Source: Thalassoglobus polymorphus (GTDB taxonomy: Bacteria; Planctomycetota; Planctomycetia; Planctomycetales; Planctomycetaceae). Taken from it: a DNA stretch of 64,000 bases. The DNA lies in contig NZ_CP036267.1 in NCBI RefSeq assembly GCF_007744255.1, positions 6,293,356 through 6,357,355 of the forward strand, in the 5' to 3' direction. Below, in pieces: positions 8,063 through 15,659 of this stretch; the stretch's first letter is position 1; every line of letters starts with the position of its first letter. Below the pieces are notes generated by a model, which did no database searches, was not told the DNA's origin, and worked only from the letters and a program-made list of their open reading frames with translations. A program made the position numbers and the translations under genes.

Positions 8063-8866
8063 CTATCTAGGAGTTGATGCATCCCTTCCGGCGATGGCAG
8101 CGTCAGGAGCGAGGATGAAGATTTCCACCCGGCGATTCTGTTGACGAGCACCATCGTTGGTGTTCGGGAGTTTCGGCTGAAATTTGCTGTAGCCAGCAAG
8201 GCCCATGCGTGGTTCAGCCAGCCCTGTTTTCGATAGTGATTTCACAACAGCTGTTGCACGGTGAGCAGACAAGTCCCAGTTAGTTTCATGTCGAGCCTTC
8301 GTCGCAGATTTCACGACAGGTTGGTCATCAGTATGACCAACAACGAGGATGTTAAACTGCTTGGCATCTCCGGAGTTCATGATTTGGGCGAACTCCTTGA
8401 GGATGCGGTGTCCACCCGGTTGAATCTGGTCGCTGCCTGTTGCGAAGAGCAAATCGCCGTTGAACTTGCTGACACCAGTTGCAGGGTCGAATTCAAATTC
8501 AGGATAGCGGCGTGCCAAGTCTTCGAAGCGTCTGTTTGCTGATCCGCTCAGTGGATTGTTCGGAGCAGGGAGCGTCGTGAGCAAGTGCTTCACTTGATCA
8601 TTCAGCTTAGTCCGTTCCTGAGCGAGATTTTGTAATCGCTGGTTGGCGACAGCCAGACTTTGCTCAGCCTGCTGTTTCTCCAGAGCCAGTTGACTCGCCA
8701 TCTCCTGGGATTGCGCAAGCTCACCGGAAAGTCTTTGGCGTGCATGATACATCTCATAAGTCCGCAGCTGAGCCTGACGCATTTGCCAGGCTGGTGCGTA
8801 ACTATGGCAGCCAACAAGACTGAATAGACTGCATGCAAGGATGATGTTTCGAATGCCTTTTGACAT
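8063..8866 (-). CDS. OmpA-family (Pal-like) outer-membrane lipoprotein
   Basis: I chose the ATG at 8866 because it opens a lipoprotein signal peptide with lipobox LVGC (Cys20) and has CCAGGAA just upstream; the longer frame to 9073 adds 69 residues without signal features. After the lipidated Cys come about 90 residues of Gln/Glu/Ala-rich heptads (ELAQSQEMASQLALEKQQAEQ), a likely coiled coil. An OmpA C-terminal peptidoglycan-binding domain follows: LLFATGSDQIQPGG, the diaminopimelate-binding region ILVVGHTDDQPV, LSAHRATAVV, and NRRVEIFI at the end. It would tether the outer membrane to peptidoglycan. No Tol genes are adjacent. An Ala/Asp/Arg tail extends past the domain. Confidence 0.85.
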   Translation of the reverse strand: MSKGIRNIILACSLFSLVGCHSYAPAWQMRQAQLRTYEMYHARQRLSGELAQSQEMASQLALEKQQAEQSLAVANQRLQNLAQERTKLNDQVKHLLTTLPAPNNPLSGSANRRFEDLARRYPEFEFDPATGVSKFNGDLLFATGSDQIQPGGHRILKEFAQIMNSGDAKQFNILVVGHTDDQPVVKSATKARHETNWDLSAHRATAVVKSLSKTGLAEPRMGLAGYSKFQPKLPNTNDGARQQNRRVEIFILAPDAAIAGRDASTPR

Positions 8867-9288
8867 CGAAGAATTCCTGGTTTGGAAGGAGGAAGGTTTG
8901 ATTTGCCGGCCCAGCTCAAAATCGTTTCGAGTGGAGCAAATCAAAATGACGGAAAGGAAATCAGTGGGGAAATGGTGACAGGCGAATGCTGCCGTAGGGG
9001 AATTAGTTTTATGTCGAAAAACTTTTAAAGAGAACCCCTTTCCACTCAAGATTTGCCGAGGAATCGTCCTCACTTCAGGAAATCCCTGTGTCAGTTGTCT
9101 TCATTCAGTGCACATAAGTTGAATGAAGACAACGGTTTGCTGTGACATTCGAGTCGTTCGGGTTACGGCGATCCCTGTGGCCTGTAACACTTTCAACGTC
9201 CGGCAGCTTCAGCCGAAACTGCGCAAAAACTGCCGATCTCAGTCGTTGCGAGAGTGTTTTCTGATGCGTTCGGGCACGTTCAGCTGAG
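8867..9288. other. non-coding gap with a perfect 14-bp inverted repeat
   Basis: About 420 bp between two minus-strand genes. GTTGTCTTCATTCA (9094-9107) and TGAATGAAGACAAC (9120-9133) are exact reverse complements around a 12-base loop. The repeat lies 155 bp beyond the stop of the upstream hydrolase gene and 230 bp before the OmpA-like start. It may be a terminator lacking a T-run or an operator. Nothing else is recognisable. Confidence 0.5.
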
Positions 9289-9933
9289 TCACGACTCTTT
9301 CTGTCGGCTGAACCGTCCCTGTTCAAGAAAATGCAGCGTCTCTTCGAACACCGATTTCCGAAAAATGACGATTCCATGTGGGCCGGGCAGAGTCGTGAAA
9401 TCAGTTTCACTCGAAATGTGCGTACAACTCGCATCGATGAGATAATCCGGAGCCGAGGCAATGACGCCTGTCTCGACGGGCATCTGCTGAGACATTCGGT
9501 TCACGAAACTGTCTGGGGAATCGGCAAGTTCTTCGACAACGGGAAGAAAGGGTTTGCAAACTTTCCCCATTCGCCTGGCGACATGCGAGCCTTGATTCGG
9601 CGGCGTAATCAAGACGACACGCCGCAGCTTAGGGAAGTTTCGCTGCTGAAGAAGATACCGCGTCAGGATCGCTCCCAAGCTGTGGCCGACAATCGATAGT
9701 TCACAATCATCTGGCAACGCATCATGAAATTGCTGGCAGCGGAGAATCGTTTTTGCTGCGATTTGTTCGATCGATTGAAAGAAGCTGCGATATCCACAAA
9801 TTAGAGTGCGATACCCCTGATTCCGAAACCGCCTCTGCAGGACCCACATCGCAGAGCTCGGATTCAAGAGACCGTGCAAAAGTATCACGGCTTTCGCTGG
9901 GTGATCGGAGGGGGCAAGTTGCTCTGTGGTCAT
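9289..9933 (-). CDS. alpha/beta-hydrolase, lipase/esterase type
   Basis: A small cytoplasmic-looking protein of 214 residues with no signal peptide. It begins with the lipase-class oxyanion motif HG (VILLHGLLNPSSAMW) and has a nucleophile elbow GHSLG in LSIVGHSLGAILTRYLLQ, followed by VVLITPPNQGS. This order is typical of triacylglycerol lipase/PGAP1-like or DUF7379-like hydrolases. The catalytic His may be the one in LPGPHGIVIF near the C-terminus; the acid is probably one of the Asp residues in the PDYLIDAS segment. The substrate is unknown. It stands alone, 200 bp from the FG-GAP gene, from which it is separated by repeat element B. Confidence 0.78.
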   Translation of the reverse strand: MTTEQLAPSDHPAKAVILLHGLLNPSSAMWVLQRRFRNQGYRTLICGYRSFFQSIEQIAAKTILRCQQFHDALPDDCELSIVGHSLGAILTRYLLQQRNFPKLRRVVLITPPNQGSHVARRMGKVCKPFLPVVEELADSPDSFVNRMSQQMPVETGVIASAPDYLIDASCTHISSETDFTTLPGPHGIVIFRKSVFEETLHFLEQGRFSRQKES

Positions 9934-10055
9934 CTCAAATCTGCCTCGGAAGAAGTGACATCAACCAGAGACTGTAGGCATCGCATCCAGAAGTTCCATT
10001 GTGCCTCATCGAAGTCGCGCCGAGCCGGGTGAACCGGCCCGGCGGAGCGATGTGA

Positions 10056-10136
10056 TAGAACTGAACCTGAAACCTGAATTTGCTCTCTGAGAGACTGAGG
10101 GAAGAGAACATTCCCCAAGTTTCCGGTCTGGCTCTA
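10056..10136 (+). repeat. dispersed palindromic element, family B copy 1
   Basis: It starts TAGAACTGAACCTGAAACC and ends TTTCCGGTCTGGCTCTA. It shares length (about 81 bp) and most bases with copies at 21284, 31586 and 55429 (reverse). The halves form one long imperfect hairpin. The terminal CTA (10134-10136) is the reverse complement of the TAG stop codon of the FG-GAP gene, so the element ends exactly at that gene's last codon. Confidence 0.8.
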
Positions 10137-12272
10137 CTTTGCACGAGGATTCTTTTTGTAGTACAGACGACCATCTTCGGCTCCAACGAGCAGGTCGGGG
10201 ATGCCGTTTTTGTCCCAGTCGACGGTGGTGGGGGATGTGGTATGTCCCGCGAGGCGGCGGGAATCCATCTTGCCCATGTCTTTGAACCAGACTGTTCCAT
10301 CTTCGTCGGTGCGGACGTTCTTAAGGAAGTTGACGTTCTCGCTGTTCACGAGCAAATCTTTGCGACCGTCTCCGTCCCAGTCGACAAAGTGCAGTTTCCG
10401 GCGTCCACTCCCTCCGGCACGACTGGCATTCAGCCGCAGCAGTCCATCTTTCTTTTCACCAACAACGCGATGACGTCCATCGAATTCGCAATTTCCTTCC
10501 ATCTTGAAGATCCGTTCCGGAGCTTTCAGGAACAGTTCATCCCCTTTTTTTGCTCGTTCGTAATAGGCGAGATATCCTTCGTGGTCGAGCATGACCAAAT
10601 CGGTCAGGCCATCGTCGTTCCAGTCGACTGCAGTGGGGGTTGTTCGCCATTGTGTGGCGATTTGTCCATTCTCAGGTGTCCACCAGGTCCATTGCGGTTT
10701 TGGTGCGTCACCGTTCCACTGAGCTTTCACATCATGAGTGAAGAACGTGTGGTGATCGCCTTGTAGATGGACTCTCACTTTTCCCCAGATTCCATTTCCG
10801 ATGATGTCCAGGCGTTGATCATTGTTCCAGTCAGCGACACTGATCGTCGAGTAGCCCCACTTCGCTTCGCATGGTCCTTGAATCGACCCTTTCGGTCCGG
10901 CTTGATATCTCAAGTCCTCAGTGATCGGGGTTCCGCCACTTTGGAACTTCGCTTCCTGGATCAGTTTGATCGGAGCAAACTTTGGCGTCTCTCCGCCGCC
11001 CAGGTTTTCAAAGTAGCCGATATGCCCGGCTGTGTTTCCGCAAATAATGTCTTCATCGCCATCGCCGTCCCAGTCAAACCCGACAGGCGTGATCAGGGCT
11101 CCGAACTTGACGTCGTGTGCGATTTGCTGGAAATATTGAGGGCGGCCAAAAAATGGTGTGAGAAGAGTTCTCCGTAAGTGGTCTTTTTGCTCTTCGGGTG
11201 GGAGTTTCTCGAAATCAGAGAACCGCTCGATGAATGCAACACGACCGTCTTCATCACCAGAGATGAGGTCGATGTCTCCATCGCCATCCCAGTCGACAGC
11301 GACGGGTGTAATCATTTGCAAGTCCATGTGGATACGATGCTGGGTCTCAATTTTCTTCGCATCTTTTTGTCTTGCACCCAGTACCACTCCCTCACTCAAC
11401 TCAGGTTTTTCGCGTGTTCCGGTATTCTCGAACCACGTAAACCCGTCCATGAATTCTCCGCAGATCAAGTCGAGGTCTCCGTCGCCATCAAAGTCTGCGA
11501 AGTTCGGGCTGGGCATTCCGTAAACATCGACAGGTTTGCCACCTGCCTGGATCTGAACAGGCTTGGCCCATTTGGGTTTTGGACCGAGTGATTCCGGCCA
11601 CGATTCTTTCTCAGGAACGGACTTCCAGACTGGTGTCTCCGAGGATGAAGTTGCGAGGTTTTCAACGAGGTAGACATATCCATGCAGCGGACCGTTCTTC
11701 CAGCCACCTTCTTCATCCCAGGCATCGTCCCAGCCGTAGTCGTCCCAAATTCCGATTCCGACAATCAGATCGAGGTCACCATCGTTTTCCCAGTCGACGA
11801 GTTTCCATTGATTAGCACGTGTTCTTTTGAACTCTAAGTCGAGCTTACTCGGGACGCCCAGGTTGACCGATTTTGAATATTGATTCTTCGGGAAGTCGAG
11901 ATAGATTCGTCCCGGTGAAGAAACGATGGGTGTATCATTGAAGTAGCTGATCTGGACATTCGACATTTTATCAGCGATGCGGACTGCCGGTTTGAAGATC
12001 GGCGTGCTGTTCGCTGGCCCGGTTCCGGTCCCCGGATTCTCGAAGAAGTAAGTGCCGGAGTAAGGGTAGTCGGGGCAACTGACGACGAGATCGAGGTCAC
12101 CATCGCCATCGTAGTCCATTGGCAACGGCCAGGCCCATAGGCCGACTCCGAGATCGACGATCAGGTCGGGATTGTTGTACTGGATCGGTTCCAGCTGATC
12201 TTCACTGAACACGGTTGCGGGAACAATGAACAGAAGAATCAGGAATAACGAAGTGCGTATGAAAGTCATCAT
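10134..12272 (-). CDS. secreted FG-GAP/VCBS-repeat protein
   Basis: A signal peptide (about residues 1-23) is followed by nine recognisable calcium-binding loops of the form DxDGDGxxDLxxG. The best are DYDGDGDLDLVVS, DFDGDGDLDLICG, DWDGDGDIDLISG, DWDGDGDEDIICG and DWDGDGRKDLLVN; DWNNDQRLDIIG and DWDKNGIPDLLVG are weaker. They are spaced as in an integrin-like beta-propeller spread across the whole 712 residues. No catalytic domain is visible. Such proteins are exported and usually bind carbohydrate or matrix; many occur near planctomycete sulfatase and cytochrome genes. Strong antisense open frames in this region are only shadows of the repeats. The stop codon coincides with the end of a family B element. 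Confidence 0.85.
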   Translation of the reverse strand: MMTFIRTSLFLILLFIVPATVFSEDQLEPIQYNNPDLIVDLGVGLWAWPLPMDYDGDGDLDLVVSCPDYPYSGTYFFENPGTGTGPANSTPIFKPAVRIADKMSNVQISYFNDTPIVSSPGRIYLDFPKNQYSKSVNLGVPSKLDLEFKRTRANQWKLVDWENDGDLDLIVGIGIWDDYGWDDAWDEEGGWKNGPLHGYVYLVENLATSSSETPVWKSVPEKESWPESLGPKPKWAKPVQIQAGGKPVDVYGMPSPNFADFDGDGDLDLICGEFMDGFTWFENTGTREKPELSEGVVLGARQKDAKKIETQHRIHMDLQMITPVAVDWDGDGDIDLISGDEDGRVAFIERFSDFEKLPPEEQKDHLRRTLLTPFFGRPQYFQQIAHDVKFGALITPVGFDWDGDGDEDIICGNTAGHIGYFENLGGGETPKFAPIKLIQEAKFQSGGTPITEDLRYQAGPKGSIQGPCEAKWGYSTISVADWNNDQRLDIIGNGIWGKVRVHLQGDHHTFFTHDVKAQWNGDAPKPQWTWWTPENGQIATQWRTTPTAVDWNDDGLTDLVMLDHEGYLAYYERAKKGDELFLKAPERIFKMEGNCEFDGRHRVVGEKKDGLLRLNASRAGGSGRRKLHFVDWDGDGRKDLLVNSENVNFLKNVRTDEDGTVWFKDMGKMDSRRLAGHTTSPTTVDWDKNGIPDLLVGAEDGRLYYKKNPRAK

Positions 12273-12569
12273 GTCTCACTCGGTCGGGTGCGGAGGAAGA
12301 GTTCTCGAAAGATGCTACTGAGACATGACTGTAGCGAATTCCTCAACAGAAGTTAAAGAACGAGCGGTGAAGAACTTTTTGTAGGGGCTTTCGATGGACG
12401 CAGTTGAGCAAGCGGGCCATTTGGGGGCCAATGTTGTCGAGGGCACACCAGTTTCTTGTTGATATCGATTTGCTTTCAACGTGCTGGCAATCTTTCGGTT
12501 TCTCTCGGCGCTCTCTAAACTCCTGTGGCAAGTTGGAAGTCTGTTTGAATCAATCAGAAAGAATATCAC
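12273..12569. other. non-coding divergent region between FG-GAP gene and fhcD
   Basis: Nearly 300 bp holding the promoters of two divergent genes. Open minus-strand frames here run into fhcD antisense and look non-coding. No binding site was recognised. A stop TGA at 12546 in the fhcD frame limits any upstream extension of that gene. Confidence 0.45.
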
Positions 12570-13475
12570 TTGGCGGAATTCCTTGAGCTCAATGGCGTCG
12601 AAGTTGTCGATACGTTTGCCGAAGCGTTTCCGATGAAGGGGACGCGCGCCATTATCACAGCTGTGTCTCCACGTTGGGCGGGGATCGCAGCTGCGGAGAT
12701 GTCGGGATATGCGACAAGTGTCATTGCGTGTGATGCGGAAGTTGCTGTGGAGCGGCAGCTCAGCCCGGACGAAACTCCGGACGGACGCCCAGGTGTTTCG
12801 GTGCTCGCTTTTGGGTTCGACCGGGATTCGCTGGCGAGTGCGGTTCAAGGTCGCGTCGGCCAGTGTGTACTCACCGCACCTACAACCGCGTGCTATAACG
12901 GAATTCAGGATTGTCCCAAAGAGAAACAGATTCAAGTCGGTGGTGCGATTCGCTTCTTTGGCGATGGTTTTCAATTCTCGAAGAAGCTCGGTTCACAGCG
13001 ATTTTGGCGCATCCCGACAATGGATGGTGAGTTCCTTTGTGAGGATCGCTTCGGAACCGTTACTGGAGTTGGCGGCGGAAACTTGATTTTATGCGGAGAC
13101 TCACAAGCGACCACCCTGCACGCAACGGAAGTTGCGGTTGAAGCAATCAGCAAGTGCCCCGATTCCATTCTCCCTTTTCCCGGCGGGATCGTCAGGTCGG
13201 GGAGTAAGGTCGGTTCGAAGTATAAGAAGTTGAGGGCAAGTACGAACGAAGTTTATTGTCCCACTCTTCGTCCACTTGCAGAAAGCGAACTCCCTGACGG
13301 CTGCAATGCCGTTTACGAAATCGTTATCGATGGCCTTTCCCCCGAGGCGGTTCAAAACGCGATGCGGGCGGGGTTACATTCTGCGTCGTCCTGTGAGGGC
13401 GTGTTGAGAATCACCGCTGGGAACTACGGCGGGAAACTCGGAAAGCATCATTTTTACCTTCGTGACTTATTGTAA
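12570..13475 (+). CDS. fhcD: formylmethanofuran:tetrahydromethanopterin formyltransferase
   Basis: Ftr/FhcD transfers the formyl group between methanofuran (or its bacterial analogue) and tetrahydromethanopterin in the H4MPT C1 pathway, which methylotrophs, archaea and planctomycetes share. The N-terminus LNGVEVVDTFAEAFPMKGTRAIITA is highly characteristic. SVIACDAEVAVERQLSPDETPDGRPGVSVL and GQCVLTAPTTACYNG are further family blocks. At about 301 residues it matches the usual length. No ATG is available before the conserved N-terminus; the frame opens after a TGA at 12546, and TTG at 12570 is the most plausible start. Its stop overlaps the next gene's ATG (TAATG), so the two are translationally coupled. 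The other pathway genes (fhcABC, mch, mtdB, fae) are not in the window. Confidence 0.93.
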   Translation: MAEFLELNGVEVVDTFAEAFPMKGTRAIITAVSPRWAGIAAAEMSGYATSVIACDAEVAVERQLSPDETPDGRPGVSVLAFGFDRDSLASAVQGRVGQCVLTAPTTACYNGIQDCPKEKQIQVGGAIRFFGDGFQFSKKLGSQRFWRIPTMDGEFLCEDRFGTVTGVGGGNLILCGDSQATTLHATEVAVEAISKCPDSILPFPGGIVRSGSKVGSKYKKLRASTNEVYCPTLRPLAESELPDGCNAVYEIVIDGLSPEAVQNAMRAGLHSASSCEGVLRITAGNYGGKLGKHHFYLRDLL

Positions 13476-15409
13476 TGAGCATGTCTACTCTCGATTCTGA
13501 ATCGACCTCAAACCAGCCATCGCGACTGATCGGCTGGTTTGCATTCTTTTTGCTATTCAGCTTTGTGGTGCTGATCACGGCGAAACTGCTTGGCTCGGGC
13601 GCACTCAAAAGCGCCAACGACCGCTCTCGCTGGTGTGCTGTCTATTCTCTTGTGGAAGAGAATACGTATCAGATTGACAAAATTCAGGCCCGGCCGGGAT
13701 GGGGGACCATCGACATTGTGCGGCACAACGACCACTTCTATTCCACGAAGCCTCCGCTGCTTCCGAGGTTGGTTGCGGAGATTTATCGTGCTGTGAAAGC
13801 GGTCACCGGGATGAACTTGCTCGACAACACCGAAGCTGTCGCTCGTATTATCCTGATCATCATCAACATCATTCCAATGACCATTGCAATGTGGTTGATG
13901 TTCAAGCTGATACGCACCTATTGCGACAATCTCTTCTGGCAACTTTTCTTAATGACAGCCACCTGTTGGGGAACGCTGCTGGTTCCATTCTTGGCTGTCT
14001 TTAATAACCACACCATTGGAACGACGTTCATTATCTATTCGTTGTACTTGGCGATAACAATTGTTGCTCAGGAGAAAGAGAGTTGGTGGCGGTTTGGCTT
14101 GTGCGGGCTGTTTGCAGCCTTTGGAGTCTGCAATGAGCTCCCTGCGGCTGCGTACGGCTTGGGGCTGTTCTTTATTTTGTTGAAGAACAATCCGAAGAAA
14201 ACGCTGCTCTGCTTTGTGCCACTGGCACTGGTTCCGATCGGTGGATTTTTCCTGACGAATTACCATGCGACCGGCGGGTGGAAACCGTTCTATATGTACT
14301 ATGGAACTGAGAAGTATCTATTTGTCTTCGAAGGGAAACCGAGTTACTGGCTTGACCCTCAAGGCATTGATCAAGGGAAGGACTCTTTCCCGGTTTACTT
14401 GATGCATTGCCTCGTCGGACACCACGGCATCTTTTCACTATCACCGATTTATTTGCTGACCCTCGGAAGTTGGCTGACCTGCTTCCTGTGGTGGAAGTCG
14501 AAATTGCGTCCGTTTCACCTTTTAGGACTGGCGCTTACATTCATTGTCATTGCCTTCTATATGACGAAAACCGAGAACTACAACTATGGCGGGGTGAGCG
14601 TTGCCTTGCGGTGGACGCTGTGGCTGATCCCGTTTTGGCTGTTGGCGATGATTCCGTTCTTGAACCGGTGCGGAGGGACTTGGTTTCTAAAAGTTCCGGC
14701 GTTAGCGTTCTTGGCGGTCTCTCTTTTTTCTGCCTGGTATCCAGCGAACAGCCCTTGGACTCAACCCTGGTTATACAACGTGATGGAAGCCCGTGGTTGG
14801 ATCGACTATTCGGTTCCCCGACCAAAGTTTGATCGCAAAGTCTATTCCTGGATTGGTGAGATCCCGGAAGGAGAGAAGCAGGACGACTACTGGGTTGAGC
14901 TTCAGACCGAAGCTTACAACGGAGAGACACAGATTATTCGTCTCCAGGATTCCGGCCCGGCCGAAGGTGGCAATCGACTCATTACTGTGACTCGTAATGG
15001 TGAAGAGAAAGAGTATCTGTTCTCTCGAAAATCTCTAGAAGCTGGATTGCCACCCGTCACGTTTATCCACAATCGGGATGGGTCGGAAATCTCGGAAGAA
15101 GATCAAACATTCTTTCGGGGAGTTCCGAAGCGGCGCCCATACGCCAGTTCCAGAATTCGTCATATCAAAACGAAAGTGCGGACAGATGCATTCAAGTCGC
15201 ATGTTGGATATACGCATACTGATGTCGCAAACAGTGCCGGCGTGATGCACCGCTATCAACGCGATGTCTGGTTCAGCGACGAGGTCCCATTCGGTCTCTT
15301 TCAATTTGTAGATCGTGTTCTCGACACCAATGGGAAGGATGTTATCAGCCGACAAGTCTGGGAAATCCGGGCAGCAGGGAAATTTCTTCCTCGGAAGCAG
15401 GTAAAGTGA
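13475..15409 (+). CDS. large polytopic membrane protein, GT-C glycosyltransferase-like
   Basis: The first roughly 430 residues hold about ten hydrophobic helices; the last 200 are soluble and beta-rich. After the first helix, the loop NDRSRWCAVYSLVEENTYQIDKI followed by HNDHFYSTKPPLLP resembles the acidic first extracytoplasmic loop and (S/T)KPP motif of ArnT/PMT-type lipid-dependent glycosyltransferases, so membrane transfer of a sugar from a polyprenyl carrier is the likeliest role. I do not recognise the exact family. The ATG overlaps the fhcD stop by one base, which implies cotranslation with a C1-metabolism enzyme; no functional link is obvious. A strong terminator at 15493-15523 closes the unit. 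Confidence 0.6.
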   Translation: MSMSTLDSESTSNQPSRLIGWFAFFLLFSFVVLITAKLLGSGALKSANDRSRWCAVYSLVEENTYQIDKIQARPGWGTIDIVRHNDHFYSTKPPLLPRLVAEIYRAVKAVTGMNLLDNTEAVARIILIIINIIPMTIAMWLMFKLIRTYCDNLFWQLFLMTATCWGTLLVPFLAVFNNHTIGTTFIIYSLYLAITIVAQEKESWWRFGLCGLFAAFGVCNELPAAAYGLGLFFILLKNNPKKTLLCFVPLALVPIGGFFLTNYHATGGWKPFYMYYGTEKYLFVFEGKPSYWLDPQGIDQGKDSFPVYLMHCLVGHHGIFSLSPIYLLTLGSWLTCFLWWKSKLRPFHLLGLALTFIVIAFYMTKTENYNYGGVSVALRWTLWLIPFWLLAMIPFLNRCGGTWFLKVPALAFLAVSLFSAWYPANSPWTQPWLYNVMEARGWIDYSVPRPKFDRKVYSWIGEIPEGEKQDDYWVELQTEAYNGETQIIRLQDSGPAEGGNRLITVTRNGEEKEYLFSRKSLEAGLPPVTFIHNRDGSEISEEDQTFFRGVPKRRPYASSRIRHIKTKVRTDAFKSHVGYTHTDVANSAGVMHRYQRDVWFSDEVPFGLFQFVDRVLDTNGKDVISRQVWEIRAAGKFLPRKQVK

Positions 15410-15492
15410 GACAAGTGAAAAATGAGATCCTGATTCAGCAGCACTGCGGGGCCTGAGCATGCTCGGTTCTGTAGCTGGTTCAGAAAAGAAAA

Positions 15493-15523
15493 AGCCCCGT
15501 ACATTGACTCAATGTACGGGGCT
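15493..15523. terminator. strong bidirectional intrinsic terminator
   Basis: AGCCCCGTACATT (15493-15505) pairs perfectly over 13 bp with AATGTACGGGGCT (15511-15523) around a 5-base loop, flanked by AAAAA on the left and GGTTTTA on the right. It lies between the convergent membrane-protein gene and the beta-helix adhesin gene. Confidence 0.88.
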
Positions 15524-15551
15524 GGTTTTAATCGGACGAGCGTGTGATCGA

Positions 15552-15658
15552 CTAGAGCAGTTTGCTCTACCGTGTAGCCGTGAAGAACGCATTTCGCTAG
15601 TGAAAATGCTGTTCGCCACGAGGCAGAACCTGCAAACCAATTCGAAAAGATGCTCTAG
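15552..15658 (+). repeat. dispersed structured element, family A copy 1
   Basis: The most regular copy of family A, about 107 bp. A 7-bp hairpin TAGAGCA-GTT-TGCTCTA opens it. A second, longer stem then pairs CGTG..GAAC.GCATTTC with GAAAATGC.GTTC..CACG around loop GCTAGT. The end TGCTCTAG (15651-15658) repeats the reverse complement of the first eight bases. It begins 28 bp after the terminator and ends one base before the TAA stop of the downstream beta-helix gene. Confidence 0.85.
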
Positions 15659-15659
15659 C

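Noticed and set aside
10080..11591. Several plus-strand frames of 90-230 codons under the FG-GAP gene
   Set aside because: They mirror the repeated DGDGD-type codons of the real gene on the other strand.
12315..12974. A 219-codon minus-strand frame overlapping the start of fhcD
   Set aside because: It is antisense to a well-conserved enzyme and its composition is not protein-like; it is a shadow.
15552..15658. Considered as a CRISPR repeat or attachment site
   Set aside because: Copies are dispersed singly with no regular spacers and no integrase or cas gene is present.
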